Of a stretch of 64,000 nt of DNA, positions 8,188 through 17,279 are shown piece after piece. The notes beneath the pieces were generated by a model. That model was not told the origin of the DNA. It did not search any database and saw only the letters and a program-made list of their open reading frames with translations. Position 1 is the stretch's first letter, and every line of letters begins with the position of its first letter. Both the position numbers and the translations under genes were made by a program. The DNA comes from Marinobacter santoriniensis NKSG1 (GTDB lineage Bacteria > Pseudomonadota > Gammaproteobacteria > Pseudomonadales > Oleiphilaceae). Where the stretch lies: contig NZ_APAT01000022.1 of assembly GCF_000347775.1 (NCBI RefSeq), positions 62,001-126,000 on the forward strand, in the 5' to 3' direction.

Positions 8188-10515
8188 TCAGAGTTCCGGT
8201 CGGGCCATACCGAAAAACTCTCCCTGGGAGAAATCGATGCCCAGTTCTTCAACCCGGGCCTGCACCTGTTCGTTGTGGACAAACTCGGCCACGGTCTGAA
8301 TGTTCAGGCTCCGGGCAAACTGGACAATACCCCGGGTGACCAGAAGTGCGGTCTCATCCTCATGAATATGGCGGATCAGGCTTCCGTCGATCTTGATGAA
8401 ATCGACCTCCATACTCAGGATGTGACTGAAATTGGAGTAACCGGTCCCGAAATCATCAATGGCGATGCGGCTCCCGTAAGGACGCACCCGCTCAATGAAA
8501 GAGTGGATCTCGGCGTAGTTTTCGATACCGTCGGACTCCAGAATCTCGAAAATGACCCGGTGGCCCATACCCGAGGCCTTCAGAATGGTCAGAATCCGGT
8601 CCACTGTGGCGGGATCCGCGATATCGCCATAGGACAGATTGATCGAGAACTCTTCATCCCTGTCCCGAAAGATCCGAAAGCACTGTTCTACCATCAGTGC
8701 GGTGATGGTCCGGTTGAGCCGGAGTTTGTAGGCAATATCAACGAATCGGCCGGCACTGACGATATCGCCGTCGGGCTCGCTGATCCGGACCAGGCATTCG
8801 TATTTGGTGATGCCCCCCAGGCGGTTGTCATGAATCGGCTGAAACCAGGGCACCAGGCAATTGTCGGCAATGGCCTCCTTCAGTCGGTTCGCCCAGAACA
8901 GATTGTGCTCGTAGGACTCTTCTATGCCACTGTCCGGATCGTGGAGAAATTTGTACTGCCCCTGTTCACGGGCCCGCAACACCGCCGTTTTGGCCTGACT
9001 GACCAGCTGATCCGCCGGAGCACCCGCCTGCGGTTTCTCACGAATGGCCATCCCGACACTGGCGTCCAGTGTCAGCGGCTGTTTTTTCCACTGCACCCGC
9101 TGTTCGGCCACCAGATCTCTCATGACATCCGCCATCGTCTGCACCTCCTGCTGTGAGGAGGCTTCCAACAGCACCGCGAACTCATCCCCCGGAAGACGAT
9201 AGATGGATCGGACGGATTTGTAACGCTTCAACGCCGCGAACCGCGTGGCGATCGACGTCAACACATGATCACCGCAGAGTGTTCCGAACAGGCTGTTGAT
9301 CTGGTTGAACCGGTCCAGATTCAGCAACAGCAGGGCGGCGCCCTGACGGGTTTTCAGATCCCTTAACAGTCGCGCCCGGTTCGGCAGCCCGGTGAGTTCA
9401 TCGGTGTAAGACGCCTGAAGTTCCCGAATCAGCACCACGATGCGGTAAACCAGAAAACCACTGATCAACAACAGAGCGCTCACGGTGGCCAGAAGAATCT
9501 GTTGATTGGTCTGCTCCATGGGCCGCAATACCGCCATGATCTCAGCCTCCGGCACCCCAGCACCGTAGACCATGCCACCGGCGGTGCCGGCGTAGTAGAG
9601 TTCATACCCGATACCGGAGACATCCAACGATTGAACAGCGAGACTCGATGCCCCATCACTGAACGGACCGGTCAGCGAGTCACCCAGATTCCTGGCCAGA
9701 ATGGCATCGATCAGGGCCTGCTCCTGTCGACTGTCCTCGCCCTGACTGAGGCTCGAGAGGTTGCGATTGTTCTGGTCATTCAGAAACGCAAAACTGTTGG
9801 GGGTTACCGTTACCTGGCTGACCAGATCGATGATGCTGTCTGCATTCCACTCGGTGGTGGCCACACCCAGCAGGCGACCGTTCCGGTCAAACATCGGACT
9901 GGCAAGGGCCAGCACGGCCCGCTCGGTGCTGAGGTCAAAATACACCGGCGACCAGTAGACATGACCGGCACTGACCTGGTCGAGTGTCAGCTCCTTGCCC
10001 AGGGTGTGGGAATACCAGGGAGCTTCATGGTAATCGGTGTAGCGGCCTTCCGTGTTCTGGCGAACCGGTTTCGGGTTATCCGGTGACAGCGTGTAATAGG
10101 GCATATAGCTACGATCCGCCTCGCCCAGCACACCGGGTTCAAACCACAGACCGGCCGCCGAAACCCCCTCGAAATCCTCGAGGTGTTCCTGCAGCGCATT
10201 TTCGATGTCGGCCCGAAGCGTGGCGTCGTCCGATGCGGGTCGGCTGGCCGACAACCGGTAAAAACTCTCTCCGATGTTGGCAAGGGTGACCGTGTAACTG
10301 GCCAGGGCTTTCTGCCGGGCATCAATCCTCGCCAGTCCGGCCGAGACGACCTCCCGGATTTGCTGGCGACGTAACTCGGAGAGGGCATCCCGGGAATAAC
10401 TGAGATTAAGGTGGGACAGCAGAAGAAGACCGGCGAGGAAAACGACGATCAGACTGGCCAGGAGCCACAGGATAACGTGCCTTAGTGTCGGAGCCCTCAA
10501 AAATCGAAATGGCAT
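8188..10515 (-). CDS. Membrane-bound Cache-GGDEF-EAL cyclic-di-GMP protein
   Basis: Protein of 775 residues. A first membrane helix (about 14-34) and a second (about 335-365) bracket a periplasmic region of some 300 residues that looks like a double-Cache sensor (VYWSPVYFDLSTERAVLALA, then GRLLGVATTEW). A GGDEF domain follows with the signature altered to LPGDEF, and a C-terminal EAL domain with ECLVRI in place of EALxR, DDFGTGYSNF intact and AEFVHNEQV where EGVE-type residues usually sit. The altered GGDEF suggests weak or lost cyclase activity; the EAL part may be active or only bind c-di-GMP. The upstream lipoprotein gene is 36 bases away on the same strand and could be co-transcribed. Confidence 0.9.
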   Translation of the reverse strand: MPFRFLRAPTLRHVILWLLASLIVVFLAGLLLLSHLNLSYSRDALSELRRQQIREVVSAGLARIDARQKALASYTVTLANIGESFYRLSASRPASDDATLRADIENALQEHLEDFEGVSAAGLWFEPGVLGEADRSYMPYYTLSPDNPKPVRQNTEGRYTDYHEAPWYSHTLGKELTLDQVSAGHVYWSPVYFDLSTERAVLALASPMFDRNGRLLGVATTEWNADSIIDLVSQVTVTPNSFAFLNDQNNRNLSSLSQGEDSRQEQALIDAILARNLGDSLTGPFSDGASSLAVQSLDVSGIGYELYYAGTAGGMVYGAGVPEAEIMAVLRPMEQTNQQILLATVSALLLISGFLVYRIVVLIRELQASYTDELTGLPNRARLLRDLKTRQGAALLLLNLDRFNQINSLFGTLCGDHVLTSIATRFAALKRYKSVRSIYRLPGDEFAVLLEASSQQEVQTMADVMRDLVAEQRVQWKKQPLTLDASVGMAIREKPQAGAPADQLVSQAKTAVLRAREQGQYKFLHDPDSGIEESYEHNLFWANRLKEAIADNCLVPWFQPIHDNRLGGITKYECLVRISEPDGDIVSAGRFVDIAYKLRLNRTITALMVEQCFRIFRDRDEEFSINLSYGDIADPATVDRILTILKASGMGHRVIFEILESDGIENYAEIHSFIERVRPYGSRIAIDDFGTGYSNFSHILSMEVDFIKIDGSLIRHIHEDETALLVTRGIVQFARSLNIQTVAEFVHNEQVQARVEELGIDFSQGEFFGMARPEL

Positions 10516-10551
10516 TACCTGGTCCCTTGGGCCGGTTTACCCGGTCTCTGC

Positions 10552-11376
10552 TCAGTTCTCGGCCTGCGCAGTTTTGGAGGAGAGGTTCTGGAGGGCAGCG
10601 CGAGCGTCCGGATCACCGAGTTCGACGGCTTTTTGATACCAGTGCGCAGCCAGTGCAGTGTCTGCTTCAACACCCAGCCCCGACTCGTAGAGCCGGCCCA
10701 GAACAAAACAGGCATCTGCCGATTCTGGCGCCGCTTTCTTTGCCCAGGCCACGGCCTCCGGATACTGCTCGAACGCGCGCGAGATGATGGCCAGGTTGGC
10801 CTGTGCCCTGACATCACCCTGTGCAGCCGGTTCCAGACAGGCTTCTTTCGCCTCTGTGAAATTCCGGATGCTGGTGAGCAGATAACAGTTACTGAGCTCA
10901 CTGGGTGCAAGCTTCGAATCATTGCGGTTCTGCTGCGCCTTCGCCCTCCGCTCCTGGACGCGTTGGGCAAAGGCATGGACTTCCTGCGGACAGGAGTACT
11001 GATAACCGGCCCGGTAGCTCTCCAGCGACGCTTCGGTCAGTGGTTTATGGGCGTATTTCCGGGCAACAGCCTCGCAACGTCTTGTCCGCTCCTGTCTGAC
11101 GTCCGTGATCAGTGGCGCCCGCGCGCTATCGCCCTCATGGGTGTGAAGGTAATCCGTCAGAGGATCGATGTAAGGCTGGTTGAACAGGGCGTCCCGTTCC
11201 GCCTGGAGGGAAATCGTCGTTTCATCCGTGCCGGCGCTCCGACCCGTTGGCTCCGACGACGGCCCGGGAGTTGCGGGCGGCTGAATGGCGGCACAACCTG
11301 ACAGCAGCAACACCAGCGCCACGATCAGGCCGGTCGGATGTTGGTGGACTTTGCGGTGATCAGAGCCTGAGGCCAT
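10552..11376 (-). CDS. Lipoprotein with Sel1/TPR-type repeats
   Basis: Predicted outer-envelope lipoprotein of 274 residues. The signal peptide ends in the lipobox LLLSGC with the modified Cys at residue 28. The C-terminal third has Sel1-like repeat sequence (CFVLGRLYESGLGVEADTA, then AAHWYQKAVELGDPDARAAL), a protein-protein interaction fold. The frame continues upstream to an ATG at 11583, but that part encodes a decayed MnmE C-terminus and would bury the signal peptide, so I start at 11376; no clear ribosome site is visible there and a TTG a few codons upstream is possible. Function unknown; the downstream Cache-GGDEF-EAL gene may be functionally linked. Confidence 0.72.
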   Translation of the reverse strand: MASGSDHRKVHQHPTGLIVALVLLLSGCAAIQPPATPGPSSEPTGRSAGTDETTISLQAERDALFNQPYIDPLTDYLHTHEGDSARAPLITDVRQERTRRCEAVARKYAHKPLTEASLESYRAGYQYSCPQEVHAFAQRVQERRAKAQQNRNDSKLAPSELSNCYLLTSIRNFTEAKEACLEPAAQGDVRAQANLAIISRAFEQYPEAVAWAKKAAPESADACFVLGRLYESGLGVEADTALAAHWYQKAVELGDPDARAALQNLSSKTAQAEN

Positions 11377-11383
11377 GGTGTAG

Positions 11384-11575
11384 GTTACCAATGCAAACAC
11401 TGCCGGATTTATTGCCAGAAGATCATCGGCCCTGTTCGCACCGGTAATCTCTCCCCGTGCATCCTGCGCAGCCCTGAGATCCGCGGCCAACCAATCGCCG
11501 ACACCATCGCCTCGTAACTGATTCTCTCCCTGCAACGTCGTCTGTTCTGCGGCTTCCGGCATGGCCGGCGCCCAA
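11384..11575 (-). pseudogene. Degenerate 3' fragment of mnmE
   Basis: Translated on the minus strand this reads GENQLRGDGVGDWLAADLRA, then AQDARGEITGANRADDLL, which lines up with the end of the intact MnmE at 18892-20262 ([20 protein letters not shown], then [18 protein letters not shown]). After DDLL a one-base deletion shifts frame; correcting it gives GNKSGSVCIGN against [11 protein letters not shown], so even the terminal Cys motif is recognisable, at 11395-11384. The 5' limit is approximate, and no MnmE GTPase domain is present. This is a displaced, decayed end of an mnmE gene, and it now forms the probable 5' leader of the lipoprotein gene. Confidence 0.82.
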
Positions 11576-11605
11576 CGATTCAACCCTCATTGTTTCAGAT
11601 AAGCC

Positions 11606-11633
11606 AGTATAACCTCAAGGCCACTTTTTGCAG
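11606..11633 (-). promoter_or_regulatory. Candidate promoter ahead of the mnmE remnant and Sel1 lipoprotein gene
   Basis: A -10 match TATACT (11611-11606) with a weak -35 CTGCAA (11633-11628) at 16-base spacing. Transcription from here would give a leader of about 220 bases that includes the mnmE remnant. Visual match only. Confidence 0.35.
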
Positions 11634-11681
11634 GTGCCGCTGATCTCACACTCCCCGCTGCCAGCGTTCCCTGCCGGACCG

Positions 11682-12251
11682 TTACTGCTTCTGGATCACC
11701 AGCACCAGTTCTCCCACGTCGACGCCCCATTTGCTCATGGTTGTCTGGTTGATGACCGTTCCCGGGGCCACCAGATACATCCAGTCGTCCATGCGCAGAT
11801 CGATGGTGCCATCGCCGTAGGCCACCCTGAGGACATAATTCATATTGATGGCATTGCCCTGCCAGCGCATGGTTCCCGGTTCCACCACATCTCCGGCGTT
11901 GGCATAATATCCGTCGTCGGTAGGCGTCAGGGTCCAGACCCGCTTCTGGACCTCACCATCATTGAACCGGAACACCTCGTTCAGGGTACCCACTCCGTCA
12001 TCGTCCCAGGACGCCTCAATGTCGGCGTCAAACGTCCGGATGACTTCCCCCGAGAAATTTTTCACCACACCGCGGGCAGACAGGCTGCCCTGGAAGAACT
12101 GCTGGGGCACCAGCGTCGGCGTACGCCCCTGATAATCGTCCAGGGACGGGGACGCACATCCACTGAGCAACACCACAGCAAAACAGAGCCACAACGGCGT
12201 CTTCAGATCGGTTTTCCATGTTCGAACGGCAGGCGTTTGTCTCACTTTCAT
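11682..12251 (-). CDS. DUF3833-family lipoprotein
   Basis: Predicted lipoprotein of 189 residues; the hydrophobic signal segment ends in LLSGC with the lipidated Cys at residue 32. The body (FSGEVIRTFDADIEASWDDD, MRWQGNAINMNYVL, DDWMYLVAPGTVINQTTMSK) matches the DUF3833 family, small envelope proteins of unknown function common in gammaproteobacteria. It is a single gene, divergent from the acyl-CoA dehydrogenase gene across a 242-base gap in which I see no convincing motif. Confidence 0.8.
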   Translation of the reverse strand: MKVRQTPAVRTWKTDLKTPLWLCFAVVLLSGCASPSLDDYQGRTPTLVPQQFFQGSLSARGVVKNFSGEVIRTFDADIEASWDDDGVGTLNEVFRFNDGEVQKRVWTLTPTDDGYYANAGDVVEPGTMRWQGNAINMNYVLRVAYGDGTIDLRMDDWMYLVAPGTVINQTTMSKWGVDVGELVLVIQKQ

Positions 12252-12493
12252 ACTCCCGGATTGTCGTATTGGTCGGAACAGGCTTGCCAGAACATACGCT
12301 GGGCTCTGACGCTTCGATCAGGACCGTCCGGTCATCGGTATCGCTCGCCGTCATTTGGGCCAATTGTCTTTGATGACAGGCCGACCGGTGCTTTTCGTCA
12401 ATGGCAGGCCGTGGGGATTGGCGTAAAACAAAAAGCATTGGAGGACCACCTCCCCCGGAATTCATCTCAGATAACAGTTACCGAGGATTCGTT

Positions 12494-14314
12494 ATGCCGG
12501 TTTACAAGGCGCCGCTGCGCGACATGAAATTTCTGCTCAATGAAGTGTTCGATTACCCGGGACATTACGCGGCCATGGAGAGCGGCGCGAATGCCACGCC
12601 GGACATTGTCGATGCCATCCTCTCCGAGTGCGGCCGGTTCTGCGAAGAAGTGCTCAGCCCGCTGTACCAGTCCGGCGACGAGGAAGGCTGCAAACTCGAG
12701 AACGGCGAAGTCACCACCCCGGCCGGATACAAGGACGCCTACAACCAGTACATGATGGGTGGCTGGCAGGGTCTGTCGGCCCCGGAAGAATACGGTGGCC
12801 AGGGCCTGCCGGCGTCCATGGGCCTGTTCAAGCAGGAGATGATGGGCACCGCCAACTGGCCGTTCTCCATGTATCCGGGCCTGTCCCTGGGGGCGATGAA
12901 CACGATTTACCTCCACGGCAGTGAAGACCAGAAACAGACCTATCTGGTCCCTCTGACCGAAGGCCGGTGGGGCGGCACCATGTGCCTCACAGAACCTCAG
13001 TGCGGCACCGACCTGGGCCAGGTGAAAACGAAGGCGGAACCCCAGGCCGATGGCAGCTACCGGGTCACCGGCACCAAGATTTTCATCTCCTCCGGTGAGC
13101 ATGACCTCACCGAGAACATTGTCCACATCGTGCTGGCCCGGCTTCCGGATGCCCCCAAGGGGACCCGGGGTATCAGCCTGTTTATCGTGCCCAAATTCCT
13201 GCCCAACGAAGAGGGCGGTGTCGGTGAGCGCAATGGCGTGACCTGTGGCAGCCTCGAGAAAAAGATGGGCATCAAGGCCTCAGCCACCTGCGTGATGAAC
13301 TTTGACGATGCCAAAGGCTTCCTGATCGGCCCGGAAAACCAGGGGCTGGAGTGCATGTTCACCTTCATGAACACCGCCCGGATCGGCACCGCGATCCAGG
13401 GTGTTGGTCCGGCGGAACTGTCCTATCAATGGGCCCTGGACTATGCCCGTGAACGGCGCTCCATGAGGGCGCTGTCAGGCAAGAAAGATCCCGATCAGGT
13501 GGCCGATTCCATCCTCCACCACGCCGATGTCCGCCGGATGCTGCTGACCCAGAAGGCCGTCGCCGAAGGTGGCCGCGCCATGCTGTATTACGCCGCCCGG
13601 CTGGCCGACCACATGGTTGAAGGACACACCCAGGGTGACGAGAAAAAGGTCGAGAAATACGATGACAAACTCGGTTTCCTGACGCCTATTCTCAAGGGCT
13701 TCCTGACGGAGCTCGGCTACGAGTGCACGAATCTGGGCATGCAGGTGTTCGGCGGCCACGGTTATATCCGCGAACACGGTATGGAACAGATTGTCCGGGA
13801 TACCCGCATCGCCACCCTCTATGAGGGCACCACCGGTATCCAGGCGCTGGACCTTCTGGGCCGGAAAGTATTGCTGATGACCCAGGGTGGCGCGGTGCGT
13901 GACTTTACCCTGAAGATTGCCAATTTCGCCCGTAAGCACGTCGCGGACAAGCGTTTGCGCTCGTACTCGGTGGAACTGCTCAAGCTCACGGCGCAATGGA
14001 ACGTTCTGACCATGCGCCTGATGCTGGCCGCCCGCAAGGACCGGGACCTGGTCAGTGCTGCGGCCAACGACTTCCTGATGTACAGCGGCTACGTCACCAT
14101 GGCCTTCATGTGGTTGCGCCAGTCCGCCGTGGCTGTGGATAAACTGGACAATGGCGGCGAACAATCCGAAGCCTTCTACCGGGCCAAGCTGGCCACCGCG
14201 GAGTTCTACTTCGAACGCCTGTTGCCCAGGGCCCAGACCCACGCCACCAGCATGCTCAGCCCGGCGAAAAACCTGATGCAGATCGAGCCGGACCAGATGG
14301 CCTTCACCGACTGA
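12494..14314 (+). CDS. Acyl-CoA dehydrogenase, DmdC-like (large C-terminal extension)
   Basis: Flavoenzyme of 606 residues, longer than the usual 380-residue acyl-CoA dehydrogenases and matching the DmdC (3-methylmercaptopropionyl-CoA dehydrogenase)-like branch. FAD-binding and active-site landmarks include MCLTEPQCGTDLGQVKTKA, FISSGEHDL, RIGTAIQGVG and the LYEGTTGIQALDLLGRK region. The start is the ATG at 12494 (AGGA upstream); the longer frame from 12401 lacks family sequence. A strong hairpin terminator follows, so it is monocistronic. The family name does not prove a DMSP substrate: many members act on other acyl-CoAs. Confidence 0.88.
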   Translation: MPVYKAPLRDMKFLLNEVFDYPGHYAAMESGANATPDIVDAILSECGRFCEEVLSPLYQSGDEEGCKLENGEVTTPAGYKDAYNQYMMGGWQGLSAPEEYGGQGLPASMGLFKQEMMGTANWPFSMYPGLSLGAMNTIYLHGSEDQKQTYLVPLTEGRWGGTMCLTEPQCGTDLGQVKTKAEPQADGSYRVTGTKIFISSGEHDLTENIVHIVLARLPDAPKGTRGISLFIVPKFLPNEEGGVGERNGVTCGSLEKKMGIKASATCVMNFDDAKGFLIGPENQGLECMFTFMNTARIGTAIQGVGPAELSYQWALDYARERRSMRALSGKKDPDQVADSILHHADVRRMLLTQKAVAEGGRAMLYYAARLADHMVEGHTQGDEKKVEKYDDKLGFLTPILKGFLTELGYECTNLGMQVFGGHGYIREHGMEQIVRDTRIATLYEGTTGIQALDLLGRKVLLMTQGGAVRDFTLKIANFARKHVADKRLRSYSVELLKLTAQWNVLTMRLMLAARKDRDLVSAAANDFLMYSGYVTMAFMWLRQSAVAVDKLDNGGEQSEAFYRAKLATAEFYFERLLPRAQTHATSMLSPAKNLMQIEPDQMAFTD

Positions 14315-14331
14315 CCCGACGGTGAGTTTTG

Positions 14332-14364
14332 CCCCGGAGGATTCTCCTCCGGGGATCTTTCCTT
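14332..14364 (+). terminator. Intrinsic terminator after the acyl-CoA dehydrogenase gene
   Basis: Perfect 10-bp stem CCCCGGAGGA / TCCTCCGGGG with a TTC loop (14332-14354), followed by ATCTTTCCTT. Confidence 0.8.
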
Positions 14365-14491
14365 GAAATTACCCCGGGCAACCCCATAGTCACAGTGCCT
14401 TTCCAGTCTGAAATCATTAACCCACTGAGGTGAAAGGAAAATACAGAGATAAGAAACCACGATACGGAACATAAAAGAAGGAGGTCCGAAT

Positions 14492-15436
14492 ATGGAAACT
14501 CGTACTGACGACTTTTATCCGACCCGCCTGGAACGCCCGACGCCGAGCTTCGAACGCAAGGACCCGGTGGTTCACAGTACTGGCGAGGATCGCCGGGAAG
14601 GACCGCTCAGCGAACCCGAACTGGAACAATACGAACGCGACGGTTTTCTGGTATTCAACAATTTCCTGGATCCGGCCACCGTCCGGAAATTCAGAAACGA
14701 CCTGAGTGCCTACGAAGAAGACGACAGCATCCTCCGCTCAGAAGGCACCATCACGGAACCGGGCAAACAGGAAATCCGCTCGATTTTCGGGATTCATGAA
14801 CTCTCGGACCGGTTCGACCGGCTCACCCGCGATCCGAAGATCCTCGCCATGGTACGCCAGCTGCTCGGCAGCGATGCCTACATCCACCAGTCGCGGATCA
14901 ATTTCAAACCCGGGTTTCACGGCAAGGGCTTTGACTGGCACTCCGATTTCGAAACCTGGCACGCAGAAGACGGCATGCCCAGGATGCGCGCGGTGAGCTT
15001 CTCCATCGCACTGACCGACAATACGCCGTTCAATGGCCCGCTGATGCTGATCCCTGGCTCCCACAAGCGTTTTGTGCCCTGTGTCGGCCGTACGCCGGAG
15101 GACAACTACCAGTCGTCCCTGAAAAAACAGGAACTGGGTGTACCGAATGACCAGGATCTGGCCTACCTGGCGGACGATCACGGTATCAAGGCTCCCACCG
15201 GGCCAGCCGGTTCCCTGATCATTTTTGAATGCAACACCCTGCACGCGTCCAACGCCAACATGTCGCCCTGGCCCCGAAGCAATCTGTTCTTTGTTTACAA
15301 CAGTGTGGAAAACCAGCTGGAGTCGCCGTTCTGTGGCAACAAGCCACGGCCGGAATTCCTGGGCAACCGGACCAATACCGAGGCACTCACCCCCATCGAG
15401 AGGGATGAATTCCAGCGGACCGGGTCAACGGGGTAG
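14492..15436 (+). CDS. ectD: Ectoine 5-hydroxylase
   Basis: Non-haem Fe(II)/2-oxoglutarate dioxygenase of 314 residues that converts the osmolyte ectoine to 5-hydroxyectoine in the cytoplasm. The diagnostic EctD signature is present: INFKPGFHGKGFDWHSDFE followed by TWHAEDGMP. The iron ligands are predicted to be His150, Asp152 and His251. A strong ribosome site (GAAGGAGG) precedes the ATG at 14492. No ectA, ectB or ectC lies in the window, so the substrate must come from synthesis genes elsewhere or from uptake. It is flanked by terminators on both sides and is transcribed alone. Confidence 0.95.
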   Translation: METRTDDFYPTRLERPTPSFERKDPVVHSTGEDRREGPLSEPELEQYERDGFLVFNNFLDPATVRKFRNDLSAYEEDDSILRSEGTITEPGKQEIRSIFGIHELSDRFDRLTRDPKILAMVRQLLGSDAYIHQSRINFKPGFHGKGFDWHSDFETWHAEDGMPRMRAVSFSIALTDNTPFNGPLMLIPGSHKRFVPCVGRTPEDNYQSSLKKQELGVPNDQDLAYLADDHGIKAPTGPAGSLIIFECNTLHASNANMSPWPRSNLFFVYNSVENQLESPFCGNKPRPEFLGNRTNTEALTPIERDEFQRTGSTG

Positions 15437-15447
15437 GATGCACATGC

Positions 15448-15481
15448 AAAAAGGGGACGCCGTGTCAGGCGTCCCCTTTTT
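15448..15481. terminator. Bidirectional terminator between ectD and the ArnT-like gene
   Basis: Perfect 14-bp inverted repeat AAAAAGGGGACGCC / GGCGTCCCCTTTTT with a 6-base loop; A-tract and T-tract flank the GC stem, so it can stop both convergent genes. Confidence 0.92.
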
Positions 15482-15498
15482 ATTTTTCCCGGAGGCCA

Positions 15499-17271
15499 TT
15501 ATTGGCAAAAGCCGGTTCCCTTACAGGGAGTGGGCGTCACGAACCGTATCTGCTTCTCCGGCGGTGCACAGTCGGCGGTTTGCTGCTCCGGCCCGAGCAG
15601 GACATAGTCTTCGCGATGCGCCGTACCGAGGAATTGTGCACCTTCGTAGGTGAAACATTCCAGTTTGAGGTCGGACTCAACCAACATGTAGCGGTCTTTC
15701 CGTTCGTTCATCCAGATCCAGGCGTTTCGTTCCTGCTCCCGCTGGCTGTTGTAATAGCTGAACTGGGTCATATCCAGATTGGAGAACAGAATCAGTTGTT
15801 CACTGAAATTCAACAGCCCCAGCTGGGCGTCGTCCGGCAATAACTGCTCGGCGTGGGCAAGCACGTTCCTGGGTGTGCGCAACGGCTCCATGATCTGGAA
15901 GGCCACGGTGCAGAACAGCAACCAGGTCACCATCAGCGATACGAACCAACGATAAAGGGCGTGACTGCGCCAGAACACCAGCAATGCAGCGAGCCAGATC
16001 ACGCCCACCGACAGGAAGAAACCACCGGCCATGTGCAGGCGTCCAGGATCATTGGTGTAAGCGCTCGCTTTCTCCACCAGGCGCGGAAAATCGTTCAGCG
16101 CCAGAATCCCAATGGTGATCAGCGCAACGGTCAGAAGCAGATGCAGCCCCGTCACCAGAATCGGGAACCAGCGTGCCACCCCATCCCGAAGGCTGCGCAA
16201 CTGGCCCAGCACCGAGGCCAGACCGAGCGCGAACATGGGCAGTGCCGGCAGGACATAGACGCCGCGCTTGCCCGGACTGATACTGAAGAACAGGACCACC
16301 AGGGCCACCCAGGAAAACAGCACGATCAGTTTCGGATCCTCCCGCAGACGCTGGTAAACCGGTCGCCAGGCGGCAATCAGCAGGAAGGGCAGCGGGAACC
16401 AGAGGGACGGGATCACGTTTCCGACAAAGTACCACCAGGGCTGGATATGGCCCCAGGAATGCGCATAACGCTCGGCGGTCTGCTTGAGCAGAATATTGTC
16501 ACGGTAGGCAAAGGCGGCCTCGGTGCCTACATGATCGACATAAAGAATCATGGGCACCAGCCAGAGCGCCGCCACCAGGAGCATCAGCAGGGGTCCGGCG
16601 GCGCAGAGCCAGGTCAGGGAACCGGCAAAGCGACTGCGGTCACGGAATTTCAGGATCAGGATCGGAACAAACAGGAAGATGGGCAAAAAGCCCACGCCCT
16701 TGGTGATGATCCCCAGGCCCATGAACGCCCAGGCGGCAAAGAACCAGCCCCAGGACGGCCGATCGAAAAAATGCCGCATCAGGCCGTAGCAGGCGACGGT
16801 GATCCAGGCGGCAACCATGCCATCGATCTGGGCATTCTTGGCCTGGGTGACAAACTGCACCGTGACCAGCAGCAGACCGGCCGCAATGGCACCGGTACGG
16901 GGATTCCAGAGGCGCCGGCCCAGATCGTAGACCAGGCCTGTTGTCAGCAGCCCACACAACGCATTGGGCAGGAGAAACGCAAACTTCAGGTTACCCGTCA
17001 GCCAGTAGAAAAACGCGATGGACCACATGAACACCGGCGGCTTGTCGGGATAATACTCGCTGCCACGCATGGGAATCAGCCACTGGCCGGAATCCACCAT
17101 TTCACGGGCCACTTCCACAAAGCGCGGACCATCGGGCGGCCAGGGCGAACGAAGCCCGACACCGGTGAAAATGATTACGGCGGAAAAGACCATCAACAGC
17201 ACAAACAGCTGCCGTTCGGACAACCGGCCGATTCGGGTTACGACATCGTCAAGCAATCTGGAAACGGGCAT
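15499..17271 (-). CDS. ArnT/PMT-type glycosyltransferase (GT39/GT83-like membrane protein)
   Basis: Polytopic inner-membrane transferase of 590 residues that would move a sugar from an undecaprenyl-phosphate carrier to an envelope acceptor such as lipid A. The first periplasmic loop carries the family motif DGPRFVEVAREMVDSGQWLI followed by YYPDKPPVFMW, as in ArnT (catalytic acidic region in loop 1). Many hydrophobic segments follow, then a soluble periplasmic C-terminal domain. It is the last gene of an apparent operon with the VTT and GT2 genes upstream (8-base gap). Sugar and acceptor are not deducible; aminoarabinose synthesis genes are absent here. Confidence 0.85.
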   Translation of the reverse strand: MPVSRLLDDVVTRIGRLSERQLFVLLMVFSAVIIFTGVGLRSPWPPDGPRFVEVAREMVDSGQWLIPMRGSEYYPDKPPVFMWSIAFFYWLTGNLKFAFLLPNALCGLLTTGLVYDLGRRLWNPRTGAIAAGLLLVTVQFVTQAKNAQIDGMVAAWITVACYGLMRHFFDRPSWGWFFAAWAFMGLGIITKGVGFLPIFLFVPILILKFRDRSRFAGSLTWLCAAGPLLMLLVAALWLVPMILYVDHVGTEAAFAYRDNILLKQTAERYAHSWGHIQPWWYFVGNVIPSLWFPLPFLLIAAWRPVYQRLREDPKLIVLFSWVALVVLFFSISPGKRGVYVLPALPMFALGLASVLGQLRSLRDGVARWFPILVTGLHLLLTVALITIGILALNDFPRLVEKASAYTNDPGRLHMAGGFFLSVGVIWLAALLVFWRSHALYRWFVSLMVTWLLFCTVAFQIMEPLRTPRNVLAHAEQLLPDDAQLGLLNFSEQLILFSNLDMTQFSYYNSQREQERNAWIWMNERKDRYMLVESDLKLECFTYEGAQFLGTAHREDYVLLGPEQQTADCAPPEKQIRFVTPTPCKGTGFCQ

Positions 17272-17279
17272 AGGACTCG

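Noticed and set aside
10552..11583. 343-residue version of the Sel1 lipoprotein starting at 11583
   Set aside because: The first 69 residues are a decayed MnmE tail and would place the signal peptide and lipobox in the middle of the protein.
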